Assembly (NCBI GenBank): GCA_018303575.1
Contig: JAGVXW010000023.1
Location: 1 to 9,201, forward strand
Length of the DNA stretch: 9,201 bases
From: Candidatus Woesearchaeota archaeon
GTDB taxonomy: Archaea > Nanobdellota > Nanobdellia > Woesearchaeales > WJIZ01
Direction: 5' to 3'
Shown piece by piece: positions 5,469-9,201 of the stretch (position 1 is the first letter of the stretch; each line of letters starts with the position of its first letter). The notes under the pieces are model-generated. The model made no database searches, was not told the origin of the DNA, and saw nothing but the letters and a program-made list of their open reading frames with translations. A program made the translations under genes and the position numbers.

Positions 5469-6082
5469 AGCCGCACGCGTTCTACCTTGTGACGGAATCG
5501 AATCTCTCCAAGGGCAGGACGAATGCGGAGATCGTGCGGGAGGCCATCAAAGGCGGGGTGGATATTGTCCAGCTGAGGGAGAAGGAGTGGAGCAAGGAAA
5601 GATATAGAGAGGAGGCGAAAAAACTCCGCAAGCTCTGCCACACACATGAGGTGCTCTTTGTTGTGAACGATTATCCTGACATCGCAAAGGAAGTGGGGGC
5701 AGATGGGCTGCATCTCGGGCAGGAAGACATGCCGATCGCCGAGGCGAGGAAGATCGTGGGGAAGATGAAGATCGGCAAGAGCACGCATTCCGGGGAACAG
5801 GCCTTGAACGCAGTGAAGGAAGGCGCTGACTACATCAGCATCGGGCCCATTTTCCCGACGAGGAAGAAGCCGAATCCAGTCGGGGTCGGATTGATTCGGG
5901 CGCTGGCGCCTGTCTTGAAGATCCCATTTGTGGCGATTGGGGGGATAAAGCTGGAGAATGTGGATGAAGTCCTTTCCGCAGGGGCCACAAGCATCGCCGT
6001 GATTTCAGCGGTCGTAGAGGCAGAAGACGTCAGAGCGGCTACGGCTGCCTTCGCGCATAAGATTCATGAGGTGAAACTATGA
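5465..6082 (+). CDS. thiE: ThiE, thiamine-phosphate synthase
   Basis: It joins HMP-PP and thiazole phosphate into thiamine monophosphate, releasing pyrophosphate. It has 205 residues, the usual size of this TIM-barrel enzyme. VQLREK (35-40) binds the pyrophosphate; VNDYPDIA (67-74), DGLHLGQEDM (80-89), STHSGEQA (106-113) and SIGPIFPTRKKP (125-136) are family motifs, and the barrel ends with the phosphate-binding IGGI and AVISAV. One departure is Tyr70 where NDR is more common. As the catalytic TMP synthase of the operon, it supports reading the ThiN domain of ThiR as a sensor. The ATG overlaps the thiG TGA; the GGGG at 5453-5456 is a weak ribosome binding site. Confidence 0.93.
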   Translation: MKPHAFYLVTESNLSKGRTNAEIVREAIKGGVDIVQLREKEWSKERYREEAKKLRKLCHTHEVLFVVNDYPDIAKEVGADGLHLGQEDMPIAEARKIVGKMKIGKSTHSGEQALNAVKEGADYISIGPIFPTRKKPNPVGVGLIRALAPVLKIPFVAIGGIKLENVDEVLSAGATSIAVISAVVEAEDVRAATAAFAHKIHEVKL

Positions 6083-7527
6083 ACGGAATATGGATTGTTC
6101 TGGGAACAGCGCTGGTGTTTGCGTTGCTGGGGGTCTGGTACAGCTGGAAGAGCAAGATTAATCTTGAAAGCTTTCTCGTCGCCAGGAAGAGCACCCGCTT
6201 TTGGGCGAACACGCTGACCATTGTCGCGTCGGCCATGGGCGGCTGGATCCTCTTCAGCCCGGCGGAGTCTACAATTCTGGATGGCATTGTGGCACTGCTT
6301 GGCTATGCGTTGGGAAGCGCTGCTGCCATCTGGGTCTTCGCGTGGCTTGGGATGCGGCTCAGGAGAGCCATGCCCAAAGGCAGCACGCTCAACGAATTCG
6401 TCCTGCACCGATACGGAAAAGGGATGTATCTCTTCGTGCTGGCTGTGACTGTGCTCTATATGGGCGTGTTCCTCGCTGCGGAGATGACGGGCATTTCCCT
6501 GGCAGCGCAACTGGCTTTCGGCGTGCCGCTTGGCGCTACAGCGCTCATCATCGGCCTGGGCACGCTGGCTTATGTGGTGATCGGCGGGCTGAAGGCAAGC
6601 ATCTTCACAGACCTAGTGCAAAGCTGGGTCATCCTGCCTTGCCTCGCCATCGTCTTTGTCGCGAGCTTGGTTTTCGCCGGAGGCGCGGCTGCAGTTCTTG
6701 ACAAAACTGAGCTCCTGGCCCCGAATATCCTCGACTGGAGCTCCGGCTGGGGCACTGCGCTGGTGCTGGTGATCGCGATTGTCGGCGCCAATCTCTTCCA
6801 CCACGGCTACTGGCAGCGCGTGTTCACTGCGAAAAGCGAAAAGGTGATGAAACGATCCTACCTGGTCGCCGGATGGATCGTCGTTCCGATGATTCTTTTG
6901 GTCGGGGCCTTTGGGCTGTTCTCCATCGCTTCGGGTGTGGATACCAGCCCTTCCATTGCGCTGTTCAGCTTTATCGTCAGCCGGACTCCTTTTTGGCTGG
7001 TAGTTACGACGATGATCCTGGCTGTTGCGCTGGTGATGAGCAGCGTGGATACGCTGCTGAACGGCCTCGTGAGCCTGTTCACCATCGACCTTTTCCGGAT
7101 AAAGCCGAATGTGGACCGGAAAAAGATGCTTCGCATGGCGCAGCTGTTCACGCTGGTAATCGGCGGGCTGTCCATCCTTGTGGCACAGCAAGCGCTGAGC
7201 GTGCTCTACCTCTTCCTCATCGCGGATCTGGTGTGCGTGGCTGTAGCGTTCCCCGCGTTTTACGGGCTCTATGAGAAAAGGTTCAGCGGAGGCGCAGCTG
7301 TGCTGGCGAGCATCTTCGGACTTGCTGCCGGAGCCGCATTTTTCCCCACCCCTGATTTCGGAGCTAGCGTGACCTCGCTCCTTGGAATTCCGCTTCCGGG
7401 AAGCCTCCTCTGGAGCTTCGTGCTGGCCACGATCGTGCCGATCGGAGTTTCGCTCATCCTTCGGGCGCTGTCGAAACGCGAGCCCTTTGATTTCAAGAAG
7501 CTGAGGAAAGAGGGCGTTGAGCTATGA
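6079..7527 (+). CDS. sodium:solute symporter (SSS family), predicted thiamine or precursor importer
   Basis: This 482-residue integral membrane protein has about 13 hydrophobic segments, the first at residues 4-20. GGLKASIFTDLVQ (169-181) matches the SSS signature. HGYWQRVFTAKS (242-253) is the intracellular motif common in Dur3/PanF-like members. ALVMSSVDTLLNG (317-329), with Ser321/Ser322, lies where SSS transporters bind sodium. Family members use the sodium gradient to import sugars, amino acids, urea, pantothenate and the like. Its place between thiE and thiL, with ATGA overlaps on both sides and a strong GAGGTG site (6068-6073), ties it to thiamine. Comparative genomics has labelled some SSS genes in thiamine regulons thiV. 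The substrate (thiamine, HMP or thiazole) is inferred from context alone. Confidence 0.85.
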   Translation: MNGIWIVLGTALVFALLGVWYSWKSKINLESFLVARKSTRFWANTLTIVASAMGGWILFSPAESTILDGIVALLGYALGSAAAIWVFAWLGMRLRRAMPKGSTLNEFVLHRYGKGMYLFVLAVTVLYMGVFLAAEMTGISLAAQLAFGVPLGATALIIGLGTLAYVVIGGLKASIFTDLVQSWVILPCLAIVFVASLVFAGGAAAVLDKTELLAPNILDWSSGWGTALVLVIAIVGANLFHHGYWQRVFTAKSEKVMKRSYLVAGWIVVPMILLVGAFGLFSIASGVDTSPSIALFSFIVSRTPFWLVVTTMILAVALVMSSVDTLLNGLVSLFTIDLFRIKPNVDRKKMLRMAQLFTLVIGGLSILVAQQALSVLYLFLIADLVCVAVAFPAFYGLYEKRFSGGAAVLASIFGLAAGAAFFPTPDFGASVTSLLGIPLPGSLLWSFVLATIVPIGVSLILRALSKREPFDFKKLRKEGVEL

Positions 7528-8462
7528 GGCTATCCTCCCTCAGCGAGTTCGGGCTGATTGAGAAAATCAGAAAGCAGCTCGGATCGGTGGGGAAAAGGAT
7601 TGGGGATGACTGCGCGGTTGTTCCGCCTGTGAAAGGATGGGAGTTGCTGACAACTGACGCGCTTGTGGAAGGCACGCATTTCAGGAGAGCATGGCTCACG
7701 CCCGAGCAAATTGGCATGAAGGCGATCGAATCCAACGTCAGCGACGTGCTTTCCAAAGGAGGGATTCCGAAATATGCGCTTGTCTCCCTTGTTCTTCCGG
7801 CTTCTCTTCCGGTTTCCTTTGTGATGAGGATGTATACGGGGATGAAAAGAGCCGCGAAAAAATATCATGTGGAGATTGCTGGCGGGAATCTTGCCGAAGG
7901 GAAGCAGATCGTTGTTTCTGTCGCGATGACCGGGGAGGCTTCCAAGCCTGTCCTCAGAAGCGGGGCGAAGCCGGGAGATTTTCTCCTTGTTTCCCGGCCT
8001 GTCGGCGGGGCGCTGGCCGGATTACGATGCTTACAAAGAAAGAAAAGATTCAAATGGGCGCTGCAGAGATTTCTCTATCCTCAAGCGGATATGCGCTCCA
8101 GAAAAATAGCCCCTTACGCGACGGCGATGATTGACATTTCGGATGGGCTTCTCGCTGACTTGGGCCATCTTTGCGATGCGAGCAAGGTGGGAGCAAAAGT
8201 GTATGCCGACAACCTGCCGATTGAAGAGTGTGCGCAACAAGTCGCTTCTGCCTTGGGCGAGGACGCGGTGCGTTATGCGCTTTCAAGCGGAGAGGAATAT
8301 GCCTTGCTCTACACGCTTCCTGAGGAATCACTTGGAAAAACCCCTGGATTTCTGATTGGTGAAATCACAAGCAAGAAGAAGATACAGATAAGATATCAAG
8401 GAAGAAACCTGAGAATACCATCCCGAGGATACGAGCATTTCACTTCATCCAGAAGTGATTGA
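7524..8462 (+). CDS. thiL: ThiL, thiamine-monophosphate kinase
   Basis: It phosphorylates thiamine monophosphate to the active cofactor thiamine diphosphate with ATP. It has 312 residues, the normal length for this AIR-synthase/PurM-like kinase. IGDDCAVV (26-33), TTDALVEGTHF (43-53) and NVSDV (71-75) form the metal and ATP site; DISDGLLADL (from 204) and SGEEYALL (from 255, more often GEDYEL) are the later signatures. It is the last gene of the operon. Its ATG overlaps the symporter TGA, with AGAGGG (7509-7514) as ribosome binding site. Its last eight codons overlap the 3' end of thiD on the other strand. I see no clear T-rich terminator just after the stop. Confidence 0.93.
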   Translation: MRLSSLSEFGLIEKIRKQLGSVGKRIGDDCAVVPPVKGWELLTTDALVEGTHFRRAWLTPEQIGMKAIESNVSDVLSKGGIPKYALVSLVLPASLPVSFVMRMYTGMKRAAKKYHVEIAGGNLAEGKQIVVSVAMTGEASKPVLRSGAKPGDFLLVSRPVGGALAGLRCLQRKKRFKWALQRFLYPQADMRSRKIAPYATAMIDISDGLLADLGHLCDASKVGAKVYADNLPIEECAQQVASALGEDAVRYALSSGEEYALLYTLPEESLGKTPGFLIGEITSKKKIQIRYQGRNLRIPSRGYEHFTSSRSD

Positions 8463-9201
8463 GGACGACGTTCTTCTTTCCGACTGGATAGCCGTGCTCC
8501 AGGGCGCCTATGACGTATGCGATGGCTTTCCTAACAGACTCTTCAAGGGAAGAGCCCAGTGCCAGATATGCGGCAATCGCTGAGGAGAGCGTGCAGCCGG
8601 TGCCGTGGCCTTCCTTGTGAAGCTTCTCATGTTCCACGATGAATTCTTTTTTTCCGTCGGTGAAGACGTCCACCACCTTTTTCCCTTCCAAGTGGCCGCC
8701 CTTCAGGAGGACGGCTTTGCAATGCAGTTTCAGGAGTTCCTTTGAGGACTTTTTCATATCTTCAACTGTCTTGATTGGATGATCGAGCAGGACTTCCGCT
8801 TCGGGAAGGTTGGGGGTAATAAGGGTAGCGAGAGGAATCAACTCCTTCTTGAGCGCGTCAATCGCGTCATCCTGCAACAGCTTGCCGCCGCTCGCCGCGA
8901 CCATGACGGGATCGAGGATGACATTCTTGAAATGATGCTTCCTGATTGAGGATGCGACAGTCCCGATGATCTCGGTATTGGAGAGCATGCCGATCTTGAT
9001 CGCGTCGGCGCCGATATCATCCATCACCGTGTCGATCTGTTTCGTGATGAACTCTGCAGGGACGTTATGGACACCGGTGACAGTGATAGTGTTCTGGGCG
9101 GTGAGCGCGGTGATGGCAGAGGAGCCGTGCACGCCGAGAGCGGCGAAGGTCTTCAAATCCGCTTGGATTCCAGCGCCGCCGCCGGAGTCGGAGCCGGCTA
9201 T
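8440..9201 (-). CDS. thiD: ThiD, HMP/HMP-phosphate kinase (N-terminus beyond the window)
   Basis: It phosphorylates HMP and HMP-P to HMP-PP, the pyrimidine substrate of ThiE. The frame is open to the right edge; the visible part starts IAGSDSGGGAGIQADLKTF, which is the standard ThiD N-terminal motif, so probably fewer than ten residues are missing. Other signatures are GSSAITALTAQNT, the DPVMVAASGG segment, LKGGH and the anion-hole GHGTGCTLSSAIAAY with the catalytic Cys. The C-terminus ends FWMK without a fused ThiN domain, unlike the ThiDN of many archaea; this fits the separate thiE. It converges with thiL and overlaps it by 23 bases, so it is transcribed apart from the main operon. Confidence 0.94.
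   Translation of the reverse strand: MAGSDSGGGAGIQADLKTFAALGVHGSSAITALTAQNTITVTGVHNVPAEFITKQIDTVMDDIGADAIKIGMLSNTEIIGTVASSIRKHHFKNVILDPVMVAASGGKLLQDDAIDALKKELIPLATLITPNLPEAEVLLDHPIKTVEDMKKSSKELLKLHCKAVLLKGGHLEGKKVVDVFTDGKKEFIVEHEKLHKEGHGTGCTLSSAIAAYLALGSSLEESVRKAIAYVIGALEHGYPVGKKNVVLNHFWMK

Noticed and set aside
9154..9156. TTG as the thiD start
   Set aside because: The codons before it, out to 9201, encode the conserved IAGSDSGGGAGIQAD motif, so the gene continues past the window.

Overview
The window most likely comes from an archaeon; I infer this and cannot name the lineage. The evidence is TATA-like boxes (CTTATAAA ahead of the thiamine operon, TTTAAATA ahead of a toxin-antitoxin pair), very short leaders, GGTG/GGAGG-type ribosome binding sites, and an HTH-ThiN regulator of the archaeal ThiR type. 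The sequence is moderately GC-rich and very tightly packed. No gene-free stretch exceeds about 170 bases.

Layout. Bases 1-77 (minus) hold the first 25 codons of an unrecognised gene. Its leader contains a strong nested hairpin (85-134), and an A/T-rich box near 150 could serve both directions. Bases 247-1083 (plus) encode a class I SAM-dependent methyltransferase of uncertain target and uncertain N-terminus. Bases 1084-1227 carry an 80-base inverted-repeat structure. Bases 1228-1715 (minus) are a type II toxin-antitoxin pair: a ribbon-helix-helix antitoxin followed by a RelE/YafQ-like toxin, with a perfect 9-2-9 palindrome upstream as the probable autoregulatory operator.

Bases 1845-8462 (plus) form one eight-gene thiamine operon: thiR-thiF-thiO-thiS-thiG-thiE-(SSS symporter)-thiL. 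Five of its seven junctions are 4-base ATGA overlaps, one is a 41-base overlap and one is a 1-base gap, so it looks like a single translationally coupled transcript. On the opposite strand, converging with thiL and overlapping it by 23 bases, is thiD (8440-9201), which runs off the window a few residues short of its N-terminus.

How the genes work together. ThiF adenylates the C-terminal glycine of the carrier ThiS so that it can be loaded with sulfur. ThiO supplies dehydroglycine. ThiG uses both, plus deoxyxylulose 5-phosphate, to build the thiazole phosphate. ThiD phosphorylates the pyrimidine HMP-P to HMP-PP. ThiE joins the two halves to thiamine monophosphate, and ThiL phosphorylates this to thiamine diphosphate. 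ThiR probably senses the pathway product through its ThiN domain and represses the operon. The symporter probably imports thiamine or a precursor. No pyrimidine synthase (thiC) and no thiamine-type riboswitch is visible. The most notable point is the combination: a bacterial-style, probably O2-dependent ThiS/F/G/O thiazole branch under an archaeal-type ThiR regulator, where most archaea use a Thi4-type thiazole synthase.
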